Source: Streptomyces sp. NBC_01478
Lineage (GTDB): Bacteria; Actinomycetota; Actinomycetes; Streptomycetales; Streptomycetaceae
Reading direction: 5' to 3'
DNA: 64,000 nt
Assembly: GCF_036227225.1 (NCBI RefSeq)
Contig: NZ_CP109444.1
Span: 372,001-436,000 of the forward strand
Positions 16,732 through 24,994 of this stretch are shown here, piece after piece (within the stretch, counting starts at the first letter, position 1; each line of letters opens with the position of its first letter). The notes below the pieces were generated by a model. The model had not been told where the DNA came from and made no database searches. It was given only the letters and a program-made list of their open reading frames with translations. Position numbers and translations under genes: made by a program.

Positions 16732-19362
16732 GTGCCCGCCTACGACCCGCGTGGAAAGGTGAACCGGGCGCTGCTGGTCGGTGTGTCCGAGTACGACGTC
16801 ACCGAGCCGCCGCACGGTGTGCCCGGCGATCTTCCGGCCGTCAAGCACAACGTGAACCGGTTGCGGGATGTGCTGACCCAGGGGCGGGTGTTCGGCGAGC
16901 ACGAGGTCAGGGCGGTCCGGTCGCCGTCGCTCGACGAGTTCAACCACGCGCTGCGGACGGTCGTCCAGGAGTCCGAGGGCCTGCTGCTGTTGTACTTCGC
17001 CGGTCATGGCGCCATTCCCATGGCGGGCCACGAGTTGTTTCTGCAGATGCGCAACGCGAGCGTGATCGCGGGCGCGCACGCCGTCTTTCCGGGCGCCGAG
17101 ATGTTCACCACCGTGCTGTCCGTGCTCGCCACCAGCCGGGCCGAGCGGATCGTGGTCGTCCTCGACTGCTGCTTCGCCGGGAACGCGGGCTCGGTCTGGG
17201 AGGACTTCCGGGACAAGCGACGCGTGCTGCTGCTGACGAGCGTGCAGGCCAACCACCGTATCGACGCGGGTGATCCGAGGACACCGACGCCGTTCACCGA
17301 GCATCTGGCACGGCTTCTCGACCGGGACGAACAGGTGTGGTTCGGGGAACTCTCCCGCGAGTTACGGCAGTTGATGAGCACCAGCAGCCACAGGACCGTG
17401 CGCGGTGATCCCTGGGACCCTCGCGGACGGGCGGAGCCCGACGAGGACGTGCTCCTGTCGGCACGGAAGGTACCATCGCCCCCACCTCCGCCCCCGGCAC
17501 CGCTCCTGACTCCGACTCCGCCTCCGCCGCTGACTCCGACTCCGGTTCCGCCTTCCCGGACCCAACACCCGGTCACAACACCGGTGTTACGGCGGACCCG
17601 GGAAGCGCTCCGCACCTTCGTCCGCACCTGCGCCGCCGCGGTCGTCACCTGGATCGACCGCTTCTGGCCGGTCTCCGGGACCGCCACCCGTATCACCCTC
17701 GTCCTGGCCCTCGCCGCCGCCGGACTCGGTTCCTACGGCATCTACACCCTCGCCGCCGGTTCCCCCTCCTGCGGTCCGCCCCTCGAACTGCGGCTGTTGA
17801 CCGACCCGGACCTGGAGTCCACCGTGCGCGCGGCGTCCGACGCCTATCTGACGTCGGACGCGAACACCACCGGCGACGGCTGCCGGCGCAGCGGGATCAC
17901 CGTCTACAGCGCGGGTGCCGCCGACGCGGTCACCGCGCTGCACCGGCAGTCCGCGGCCTGGCAGGAACCCCGTGACCCCGACACCGATCCGCAGCGGGAC
18001 GTCGGTCCGCAGCCGGACATCTGGATTCCCGCCTCGGCCGCCGACGCCGAACGGGTCACCGCCCACCCGGACCCGGACTCCGTCGTCACGCTCACCCCGG
18101 ACTCCGAACCCTTCGCCTACTCGCCGCTCGTGCTCGCCGTACCGGAGCACATCGCCGCCCCCGAGTCCCTGCGTACCGGGCATCAACTAAACGAGCTGAT
18201 CGACGAGTTGCGCGGCCGGGACTCCCATGCCGAAGTCGCCCGGCCCGACCCGGAGTTCACCGACGCGGCGCTGCTCGCCACGATGGGCCTGTACCGGGAC
18301 GCCGCCCAACCGGACACCGCGGAGGGCCTGGTGCGTCAGCCGGGGCCGCCTTCCCCCACCGCCGCCGATCTGCTGTGCACGCTGCCCGACGACGACACCG
18401 TGGACAACCGGACGGCCGCGCTGGTCCCGGAGTTCCTGCTGAAGAGCGGTGTCGGCTGCGACCGTACGACCCGCAGTCGCCGGATCGCCGAGTACCCGGA
18501 CGACACGTCCGGCATCGAGCCGACGTACGTCCGTGTCGGCTGGCAGGGCGCCACCCGTGACCAGCCGGCGCGGGACGCGGCGGCCGAGGACTTCCACACC
18601 TGGCTCACCGGGAACGGGGGGCTGGCCGTGTTCGCGGCGGACGGGTTCCGCTCGGCCACCGGTGACCGCGTCCTGCTGGACACCCGCTCGGTCGCCCCCG
18701 GGGTGGAGCGGACACCCGGTCCGGTGCCCGGGCCCAACGCGGTGCAGATGGACGTCGAGCTCGCCGCCTACCGGGGTGCCAACGGGCCCGGCCGGGTGCT
18801 CTTCCTCATCGACGACTCCGGTTCCATGGAAGCCCACTGGGAGGGGGCGAGCGGCGGACCCGGGCTGCTGAAGCAGTCCCTCGGCGGGTTCGGCAGCAAG
18901 GACGAGTACGGGGTGTGGGGCGTCTCCGGGCTGACCGGCGGGCACTTCTACACCGAGCTGATCTCCTTCGCCCCGCATCACCGCGCGGACGCGGAGAAAG
19001 CCATCGACAAGAAGGCCGAGGTCCAGGACGCCGAGGCCGATCCTCATACCGCGCTGCTCGCCGCGCTCGACTACATGGCGCACCGGGGCACCGACGACGA
19101 GCATCCCCGGCTGATCGTGTACGTCACCGACGACGAGGACAACAACCGGCTGACCGGCGCCGGTCTCGACGCCGTACTGAAGAAGGCCCGTTCGGTGAAG
19201 GTGCCCGTCGCGATGGTGTCCCTGGTCAGCGGCGGCTGCGACAAGGGCAAGCCGGACGCGCAGGTCTCCGACGCGAGCGGCGGCCGGTGTCTGGACGCCG
19301 ACGAGGACCTCGGCGCGGGCCTGCAGGACGAGGTCGCGCGCACCGGGATGGGAGACGACTGA
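16732..19362 (+). CDS. caspase-like protease fused to membrane segment, binding-protein-like region and vWA domain
   Basis: 876 residues from GTG 16732, four bases after the EACC1 stop; upstream codons of the open frame overlap that gene and are discarded. Residues 12-250 form a C14 caspase/metacaspase-like domain (ALLVGVSEYD, LYFAGHG with His92, LDCCFAG with Cys146/147, the expected dyad). A proline-rich linker (248-279) precedes one membrane helix (about 320-343, ITLVLALAAAGLGSYGIYTL). Beyond it, residues 350-670 resemble a type-2 periplasmic binding protein (PDIWIPASAADAERV, FAYSPLVLAVPEHIAAPESL). Residues 685-870 are a von Willebrand A domain with MIDAS DDSGS at 694-698. The predicted topology puts protease inside and ligand and vWA domains outside. 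Leu211 and Leu286 are TTA codons (17362, 17587), so translation should need the bldA tRNA. Its stop overlaps the next ATG. Substrate, trigger and biological role are unknown. Confidence 0.85.
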   Translation: MPAYDPRGKVNRALLVGVSEYDVTEPPHGVPGDLPAVKHNVNRLRDVLTQGRVFGEHEVRAVRSPSLDEFNHALRTVVQESEGLLLLYFAGHGAIPMAGHELFLQMRNASVIAGAHAVFPGAEMFTTVLSVLATSRAERIVVVLDCCFAGNAGSVWEDFRDKRRVLLLTSVQANHRIDAGDPRTPTPFTEHLARLLDRDEQVWFGELSRELRQLMSTSSHRTVRGDPWDPRGRAEPDEDVLLSARKVPSPPPPPPAPLLTPTPPPPLTPTPVPPSRTQHPVTTPVLRRTREALRTFVRTCAAAVVTWIDRFWPVSGTATRITLVLALAAAGLGSYGIYTLAAGSPSCGPPLELRLLTDPDLESTVRAASDAYLTSDANTTGDGCRRSGITVYSAGAADAVTALHRQSAAWQEPRDPDTDPQRDVGPQPDIWIPASAADAERVTAHPDPDSVVTLTPDSEPFAYSPLVLAVPEHIAAPESLRTGHQLNELIDELRGRDSHAEVARPDPEFTDAALLATMGLYRDAAQPDTAEGLVRQPGPPSPTAADLLCTLPDDDTVDNRTAALVPEFLLKSGVGCDRTTRSRRIAEYPDDTSGIEPTYVRVGWQGATRDQPARDAAAEDFHTWLTGNGGLAVFAADGFRSATGDRVLLDTRSVAPGVERTPGPVPGPNAVQMDVELAAYRGANGPGRVLFLIDDSGSMEAHWEGASGGPGLLKQSLGGFGSKDEYGVWGVSGLTGGHFYTELISFAPHHRADAEKAIDKKAEVQDAEADPHTALLAALDYMAHRGTDDEHPRLIVYVTDDEDNNRLTGAGLDAVLKKARSVKVPVAMVSLVSGGCDKGKPDAQVSDASGGRCLDADEDLGAGLQDEVARTGMGDD

Positions 19363-20735
19363 TGGCTCGACGGCGTTTGTGCACAACGGTGTTGCTGCCC
19401 CTGCTGCTGGTCGCCGGGTGCGGTGGCGGGCAGACTTCGCGACAGCCCGCCGACTCCAACTCCGACTCCGGTCCCGGCAAGATCGTGGTGGCCAGCGGGC
19501 GGGACGTCACCGGCAAGGGCGGGGTCCGCGAGCAGCTCATCGACGCCTGGAACCGGCAGCAGGAGAAGACGGGTTCGCGCTACCAGGCCCGGCTGGTGGA
19601 ACTCCCCGGCAACGCCGACGAACAGCGCAGCCAACTGCTCGGCGCCCTCCAGTCCGGCAGCGCCGCCTACGACGTGGTCAACCTCGATGTGACCTGGGTA
19701 CCGGAGTTCGCCGCCGCCCACCTCGTCCGCCCGCTGCCCGACGACGAGATCGACGCCGATGTCATCAACTCCGTCGCCGGTACGGCCCGTTGGGACGGCA
19801 AGGTGTACGCGGTGCCCTTCAACAGCGATGTCGGGCTCCTCTACTACCGCCCCGACCTGCTGCACAAGGCGGGCGTGCGGCAGACGGATCTCAGCAAGGG
19901 CATCAGCTGGAAGCAGCTCCAGACCCTGAGCGGCGATGTCGCCCGCGCGCTGCCGAAGGTCGGGGGCTGGACCACACAGCTCGCCGCCTACGAGGGCCGT
20001 ACGGTCAACGCGATCGAGGCGTTCGCGTCAGCGGTGCCGGACTTCGAGTTGACCGACGGCGACGGTCATTACGACGGTTCCGTGAAGGAGTTGACGGCCG
20101 GTATCACCGAACTCCGCTCCCGCACCGAGACGGCGTACACCCTCACGGACGCCGTCCACTCCGACGAGGCCGCCTCGCTCAGCGACTTCGCGGACGGAAG
20201 GACACAGTTCCTGCGGCAGTGGCCGTACGCCTACGGCTCCTTGTCCCAGTCGTTCTCGAAGGCGCAGCTCGGCGTGGCCCCGCTGCCCGGGCGCGCGGTG
20301 CTCGGCGGACAGAACCTCGCGGTGACCGAGTCGTCCCCACGGGCCGCGAAAGCGGCCGAGTTGATCCGCTACCTCACCGGCCGCCAGAGCGAACGCTGTC
20401 TGCTGGACGCCGGGTTCGCGGCGACCCGGACCTCGGCGTACGACGACGACAGCGTGACCTGCCCGGTCGGCGCCGGTGGCACCCCGTCCGCCTCCCCCAC
20501 CGGCGAGAGCGCCGACCGCATGCGCCGCGATGCGGCCGGGCGCCCCGCGTACGCCCGTACGACCCTGCTTCCCGCGCTGCGCAAGGCGGTCCAGCGTCCG
20601 CGCACCCCGCTCTACGGCGCGTTCACCCAGACCTTCACCACCGAGCTGGGCCCGCTGTTCGGCGACGACCCGCCGAGCGACGCGGCGCTCGCGAAGACGC
20701 TGGACGCGGCGCTGCGGAAGGCACTGCCGGACTGA
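19362..20735 (+). CDS. extracellular substrate-binding lipoprotein of the caspase operon
   Basis: 457 residues; ATG 19362 shares a base with the caspase stop (TGATG), so it is translationally coupled. Lipoprotein signal LLPLLLVAGC places lipidated Cys20 before GGGQTSRQPADS. The mature protein is a family-1 ABC-type binding protein (VNLDVTWVPEFAAAHLVRPL, YAVPFNSDVGLLYYRPDLL, GGQNLAVTESSPRAAKAAEL), but no permease or ATPase gene is nearby. It therefore probably does not serve import. The caspase protein itself has a binding-protein-like ectodomain, so this lipoprotein may be a diffusible partner or ligand sensor that docks on the vWA/ectodomain. Three cysteines near the C-terminal third could form disulfides. 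The sensing role is an inference from gene order. Confidence 0.8.
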   Translation: MARRRLCTTVLLPLLLVAGCGGGQTSRQPADSNSDSGPGKIVVASGRDVTGKGGVREQLIDAWNRQQEKTGSRYQARLVELPGNADEQRSQLLGALQSGSAAYDVVNLDVTWVPEFAAAHLVRPLPDDEIDADVINSVAGTARWDGKVYAVPFNSDVGLLYYRPDLLHKAGVRQTDLSKGISWKQLQTLSGDVARALPKVGGWTTQLAAYEGRTVNAIEAFASAVPDFELTDGDGHYDGSVKELTAGITELRSRTETAYTLTDAVHSDEAASLSDFADGRTQFLRQWPYAYGSLSQSFSKAQLGVAPLPGRAVLGGQNLAVTESSPRAAKAAELIRYLTGRQSERCLLDAGFAATRTSAYDDDSVTCPVGAGGTPSASPTGESADRMRRDAAGRPAYARTTLLPALRKAVQRPRTPLYGAFTQTFTTELGPLFGDDPPSDAALAKTLDAALRKALPD

Positions 20736-21015
20736 TCACCGCGTGCACTGTCAGAGCGACCGTGACGGTGACGCCCCTTACGCCCGCCGTCCGCCGTGCG
20801 CCGTGCGCCGACAGCGCGATCCCGGTGACGTACGAGGCATCGTCCGGGCAGAGCCGGACCGTGGGGCCACGGCCGCCTCCCTACAGCCACCTCACCGACC
20901 TGAGCGCATTGATCCAGCACGTCCTACGGCCGCGCTACCAGGAACAGGCCCAGCTGATGGACGAGGCCGCACAAGCCGCCGGCCCGGCACTGGAGGAGCG
21001 TGTCCATGAGGGTCT
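20736..21015. other. intergenic stretch with an unassigned open segment
   Basis: Between the lipoprotein gene and the IS630 relic. On the plus strand about 20890-21010 reads LTDLSALIQHVLRPRYQEQA and AAQAAGPALEERVHEGLLAL, a helical-looking stretch with no start or recognised family. It could be a gene fragment or chance. Confidence 0.3.
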
Positions 21016-21016
21016 G

Positions 21017-21760
21017 TTAGCGCTCCAGTCCCCCGGCCCATTCGGGCACATGACGTCGGCGTCGAAGATCTCGGTGAACACCATGAAGTGCATGCGGCCC
21101 TTCGTACTGATCGCGGACATCGCGTCCACGGAGAACCGGTTGCCGGTACGACGCACGGTCGGGGTGCGCCCCTTCTCGCCCCAGGTGCGGCCGGTGACCT
21201 GGTCGGAGCGGATGCCGACCTGGTCGGCGAAGAGCACCTCGCTCCCCTCTGCCCTGGCCTTGGCGTGGATGGCCGGGGCCAGGTCTCCTGGTGCCAGACG
21301 CGGACGGCTTCCGCGTTCTGCTCGACGGCCCGCTTGTCCGGGCGCTGGAACGTGTCAGGCCCCATCGGCGCAGGTAGTTGCCCACGCCCTGCTCGGTCAG
21401 CCGTACCCGGTACGGCTTCGCGATCGGATTCCCCACGCCGGCCCGAGTCCACAGCCGGCCTGCAAGACCCACATCACACGGCCGGTGATCCAAGACGGCC
21501 TGCCGGACGGCCTGTTGCTCCACCTCGTTCTACATCTGGTGCTCGCCGGCCCTGCGCCTGCGGGGCTGCGCCACCAGGGCCCCACGTCCGCCCTCGAGCC
21601 ACTTCGCCCACCACGTGTCCACTGCCTTCAGCGACACCTGGAACACTGCGGCAACGTCCTCGCGATCCTGCCCCGCCACCAGCTCGGCCACCGCCCGCAT
21701 GCGAAGCGCCTCCTGCGTCGACGGCGACAACTGCCGCGCATCCCCCACCAGTTCACTCAC
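21017..21760 (-). mobile_element. IS630-family transposase remnant
   Basis: On the reverse strand, 21760-21530 encodes LSPSTQEALRMRAVAELVAG and AAVFQVSLKAVDTWWAKWLE, the N-terminal helix-turn-helix of an IS630/Tc1-like transposase. Another frame (21523-21380) gives YRVRLTEQGVGNYLRRWGL. A third (from 21237) gives LFADQVGIRSDQVTGRTWGE, FSVDAMSAISTKGRMHFMVF and TEIFDADVMC, which is the DDE domain. At least two frameshifts separate them, and homology stops near 21030 before the last catalytic residue. This is an inactive relic between the caspase operon and the surface-protein gene. Confidence 0.82.
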
Positions 21761-21895
21761 GCATGGATCAACGACTCAGAACATCTACCGTCTCGGATCA
21801 ATAGGTCCGGCCGGTGCCGTCTGCCGTGCGGCGACAGCGGCCGCGCAGCAAGGGCCGAGGCGATGGCCGTCGATGCCCGATGGCATTGTGCCCGC

Positions 21896-23395
21896 ATGCT
21901 TCGACGGGTACTGATCACCAAACGCCTCTCCGCCCTGACGGCCTGCCTCGTCGCCGTTCTCGCCTCGGTGGCGGCGCCCGCGATCCCCGCGGCGGCCGAC
22001 GACTCCGGCCGGGTCTCCCTGCGGGTCGAAGTCCCGGCGGCCTTCCGGATGTACAGCGCCGACGAGGGTGCCAAGGCCGCGAACAGCGACTTCGGCGTCC
22101 CCGTCGCCGTGGAACGCAGTGACGCGGGCCCGGGCCGCAACGTCAGGGTCACCGTGGACACCTCGGGGCTGGACGGCGTCGCCCGGGCGAGCAAAGGCGG
22201 CGGCGGGAACTGCACCCAGGACGGCCCGGTGTTCACCTGCGTCTACGGCGACGTGCAGAACGGTGACGGCGAGTCCAACAACCCCTTCACCCTCAACGGC
22301 GTGGACGGCGTCGAGCCGGGCGACAGCGGGACGCTGACGTACACCGTCGTCGCGGACAACGCGGCACCGGTGACCGGGACCACCCGGATGACCGTGGGCG
22401 GACCTTCGCTCCACACCCCGGCGGACGACGAGTCGGTGAAGGCGGTGGCGCCGGGCACGTCCCGGAAAGCGACGCCCCGGTTCGCGAACCACAGCCGTTT
22501 CACGGCGGAACAGGGTGTCGCGCTCCGTATCTCCGCGGACGAGGGGCTGCTGCTGACCTCGCGCCCCGACAACTGCTACTTCGACACCTCCTCCACCTCG
22601 GCGTGGTGCGAGTTCTCCACCAAGGCCGCGCCTCACACGGCCTACCGCACCAGTGCCCCGGTCCGCTACACGGCCGCCGCCGGAAAGCTGCTGGGCACCC
22701 TCTCCTACACCTGGTCGTCCGAACCCGAGCGCCCCGCCGAACTCACGGTGCGCGGCACCGAACCCCCGCTGACCCTGACCAGGACGGCGGACCGCGGCCT
22801 CACCGGCGACACCGGGTACGTCAAGGCCACGACCACCGTGCAGGTCGACTACCAGCCGGTGACCGCGACCGTCCGGGGCCGGGTCGGCACCACGGTGACG
22901 GTCCATCTGGGGGTGCGCGACAACGGACCCGGACGGCCGTCGAGCGCGGAGACGCTGGGCCGCTTCGAGGTGGTGCCGCCGGAAGGCACCACGGTGACCT
23001 CCATCCCGTACACCTTCGAGGACGATGGCGGTGACTGGGCGTGCACGCGGCCGAAGAAGCGAGGCGGGGCGTTCGTCTGTGAGATCGGCTACGACGGGTT
23101 CTCCGAGGTACGGCACGAAGGAGGGACGACCGTCATCGGGTTCAAGATCCGCATCGACCGCCAGGTCGCCGGCGCGAAGGGCACCATACGCACGTCCAAC
23201 CCGTTCGACCGGACCCCCGGTAACGACAAGGCGGTCATCGCGCTGGCAGCGTCGCCCGCGCTGCTGCCCCAGCTTGCCCACGACAGCACGGCGATCTGGA
23301 CCGCCGTGTCCGCCGCGGGGATCGCCGTGATCGTCACCTTGGCGATCGTCCGCCGGCGCCGTCGCAACGGCGCCGCCGCCGGCGCGAACTCCTGA
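21896..23395 (+). CDS. secreted, C-terminally membrane-anchored surface protein of unknown function
   Basis: 499 residues from ATG 21896. ATG 21863 is in frame and has a better ribosome site, but would put 11 extra residues before the signal. Signal peptide: LTACLVAVLASVAAPAIPAA with cleavage near AAADD. The ectodomain is beta-rich, with Ig-like or DUF11-like repeats (SLRVEVPAAFRMYSADEGAK, GDSGTLTYTVVADNAAPVTG, TTVTVHLGVRDNGPGRPSSA) and four to six cysteines (for example NCTQDGPVFTC). It ends in one membrane helix, TAVSAAGIAVIVTLAIV, and a basic tail RRRRR. There is no LPxTG sortase motif. The placement beyond the IS630 relic but inside the IS5-bracketed island makes it a possible partner of the caspase system, but no overlap or operon link is visible. 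Confidence 0.72.
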   Translation: MLRRVLITKRLSALTACLVAVLASVAAPAIPAAADDSGRVSLRVEVPAAFRMYSADEGAKAANSDFGVPVAVERSDAGPGRNVRVTVDTSGLDGVARASKGGGGNCTQDGPVFTCVYGDVQNGDGESNNPFTLNGVDGVEPGDSGTLTYTVVADNAAPVTGTTRMTVGGPSLHTPADDESVKAVAPGTSRKATPRFANHSRFTAEQGVALRISADEGLLLTSRPDNCYFDTSSTSAWCEFSTKAAPHTAYRTSAPVRYTAAAGKLLGTLSYTWSSEPERPAELTVRGTEPPLTLTRTADRGLTGDTGYVKATTTVQVDYQPVTATVRGRVGTTVTVHLGVRDNGPGRPSSAETLGRFEVVPPEGTTVTSIPYTFEDDGGDWACTRPKKRGGAFVCEIGYDGFSEVRHEGGTTVIGFKIRIDRQVAGAKGTIRTSNPFDRTPGNDKAVIALAASPALLPQLAHDSTAIWTAVSAAGIAVIVTLAIVRRRRRNGAAAGANS

Positions 23396-23508
23396 TGACT
23401 CGGTTCCAGTCCTCCTGGGTGGCCTCGCCGAGTTCGAGCGCGGAGTACACACGCACACCTTCCGGGTTCACATCGAGCGCATGGAAGTAAGTACCCGGCT
23501 CAAGCCCT
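23395..23508 (-). pseudogene. C-terminal fragment of an unidentified protein
   Basis: The reverse strand reads LEPGTYFHALDVNPEGVRVY and SALELGEATQEDWNRVIRSS with protein-like composition and then runs into low-complexity arginine codons overlapping the surface-protein gene. It is joined upstream to truncated IS5-family sequence, so it looks like the end of a gene cut by the insertion or by an IS-mediated deletion. I do not recognise the family with confidence. Confidence 0.35.
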
Positions 23509-23755
23509 TCGGGACGCGGGTGCAGACCGTCTGCCATGAGCCGTAGCGATCTGACAGGTCACGCCAGGAGATCCCGGTCCGGATCTTGTAGACCATCCCG
23601 TTGACGATCCGCCGATCGTCCACACGCGGTCGGCCCGTCGCGGCCCGCCGTATGAGTGGAGCGAGTAACTCCCACTCCTGATCGGTGAGTTCATGGCGAC
23701 GTATCACCCCACCATGATCCACCATCCGGTGATCTTTGAAGACGAACCCTAGTGC
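23508..23755 (-). mobile_element. IS5-family element, copy 2, 5' fragment
   Basis: The reverse strand encodes MVDHGGVIRRHELTDQEWEL, ATGRPRVDDRRIVNGMVYKI and RTGISWRDLSDRYGSWQTVC, nearly the same as the first 80 residues of copy 1 at 16.25 kb, in the same orientation. It stops near 23520 after VCTRV. The outer end CTAGGGTTCGTCTTCAAAGA near 23752-23733 matches the copy-1 end with three differences. Only the 5' third survives. Confidence 0.82.
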
Positions 23756-23857
23756 CGTGCCAGAGACCGTTTGCCCTGCCGCTTTGTTGGGTGGGTCCAG
23801 CTCCAGGGTGCATGGCGGCGCGGCAAGGAAGAGGTTTCCTGACGCGGCGCTACCGTC

Positions 23858-24664
23858 ATGAGGGTGACAGGAATCAATGCCGATCGGCGATGGTCCGCAT
23901 CCATGCCGGCCGCCTATGAGCAGTACCTCGTGCCGGTGGTCTTCCGGCCCTTCGCCGAGGACCTGGCCACCCGGGCGGCAGCACTCCGCCCTCGGCGAAT
24001 TCTCGAACTCGCTGCGGGAACTGGCGTGTTGACAGCGGAGCTGCTCGCAGCGGCACCCTCGGCCGAGGTGACGGCCACCGACCTGAACGAGGCCATGGTC
24101 GCTTTCGGGTCGACCCGGGCCTCTGGCGCGGTATGGCGGCAGGCCGACGCGCAGCGGCTGCCGTTCCCGGACGGAGGCTTCGACCTGGTCGTCTGCCAGT
24201 TCGGCGTGATGTTCTTTCCCGACCGCATCGAGGCCTTCACCGAGGTTCGCCGGGTGCTGGCCCCGGGCGACCGGTTCCTGTTCAACACCTGGGGCCCGCT
24301 CGCGACGCACGCCTTCGAAGTCGCGCTGCAGGCCGGGCTGGAGCGGGCCTTTCCGGTCGACCCACCACGGTTCTTCCAGACGTTTCCGCACGGCTATGCC
24401 GACCCCGCCGTCGTGGCCGCCGATCTGGCGGCCGCCGGCTTCGCTGTCGAGGACGAGCAGGAGCTGACGCTTCAGGGTCGGGCCGCGTCGACCGCCGACC
24501 TTGCCACCGGGTACCTCACCGGGACACCGGTGCGAGCGGCCGTTGAGGAGCGCGGCGACGGACCGGCCGTCCGGGCGACCGTCATCGAGGAGATGACGGC
24601 CCGGCTGGGCCCGGGGCCGGTCACCGCCCCGATGACGGCGTACGTCTTCCGTGCCGCGGCCTGA
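23858..24664 (+). CDS. class I SAM-dependent methyltransferase
   Basis: 268 residues. Motif I reads LELAAGTGVLTAELLAAAP (about residues 47-65), followed by the acidic VTATDLNEAMV. Motif IV is FDLVVCQFGVMFFPDRIEAF, then VRRVLAPGDRFLFNTWGPL, the pattern of small-molecule methyltransferases of the UbiE/Methyltransf_11 type. ATG 23858 lacks a clear ribosome site; GTG 23864 is an alternative, and leaderless translation is possible. It stands alone between the IS5 copy 2 and an IS relic on the other strand. The acceptor is unknown. Confidence 0.82.
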   Translation: MRVTGINADRRWSASMPAAYEQYLVPVVFRPFAEDLATRAAALRPRRILELAAGTGVLTAELLAAAPSAEVTATDLNEAMVAFGSTRASGAVWRQADAQRLPFPDGGFDLVVCQFGVMFFPDRIEAFTEVRRVLAPGDRFLFNTWGPLATHAFEVALQAGLERAFPVDPPRFFQTFPHGYADPAVVAADLAAAGFAVEDEQELTLQGRAASTADLATGYLTGTPVRAAVEERGDGPAVRATVIEEMTARLGPGPVTAPMTAYVFRAAA

Positions 24665-24732
24665 ACACAGGACGCGCCTGCGCAGGAGATGAGCGCGAGT
24701 CGACCTCGACGGGGCGCGTCGCACAGACGCCT

Positions 24733-24768
24733 GGTGCTCATCAGGCAGCGTTCACCCTGATGAGCACC
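24733..24768. terminator. perfect 13-bp inverted repeat between convergent ends
   Basis: GGTGCTCATCAGG (24733-24745) pairs perfectly with CCTGATGAGCACC (24756-24768) around a 10-base loop. It lies 69 bases after the methyltransferase stop and covers the end of the reverse-strand transposase fragment, so it could terminate transcription from both sides. Confidence 0.6.
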
Positions 24769-24850
24769 TTGCGTAGTCGTTCATCGATCGCGTGCTTGTT
24801 CCGCCAGATGATGCAGCGGCGGATCAGGCTGCCCTGCTCTTTGCGGCCGG
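24741..24850 (-). mobile_element. transposase C-terminal fragment (IS630-like)
   Basis: The reverse strand ends with LIRRCIIWRNKHAIDERLRK and VLIRVNAA before the stop at 24741. WRN-x-H-type tails of this kind close several actinobacterial transposases; I lean to IS630 from memory. No start, catalytic core or inverted repeats are visible upstream, so only the last 35 or so codons remain. Confidence 0.42.
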
Positions 24851-24859
24851 CGTGGTCGG

Positions 24860-24994
24860 TGCCGGTCTTTTTCGGTGCTCTGTGAGCGGAAGAACTAGCC
24901 GTTGATTTCTGTACATCCAATGCGCACGATTTCTTCACGCACATGGGGGTGGCAGGGTATCTGAAGATTAAAATATGTACCGTAGGGTCCAATC
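24860..24994 (+). promoter_or_regulatory. AT-rich promoter region of the ebo-type operon
   Basis: The segment falls well below the surrounding GC content (for example GAAGATTAAAATATGTACCG near 24963-24982) directly before the UbiA gene at 24995. TAAAAT or TATGTA could act as a -10 element. Only a weak ribosome site (TAGGG) precedes the ATG. Confidence 0.4.

Noticed and set aside
17470..17560. Proline/threonine-rich tract as a DNA repeat element
   Set aside because: It is an in-frame coding linker before the TM helix of the caspase protein.
19379..21895. Upstream extension of the surface-protein frame giving a 1338-codon open frame
   Set aside because: Its first 800 or so codons lie out of frame across the lipoprotein gene and IS630 relic. 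The signal peptide at 21896 marks the real start.
21785..23458. 557-codon reverse frame opposite the surface-protein gene
   Set aside because: No motifs, low-complexity Gly/Arg/Val. The plus strand has a signal peptide and TM anchor.
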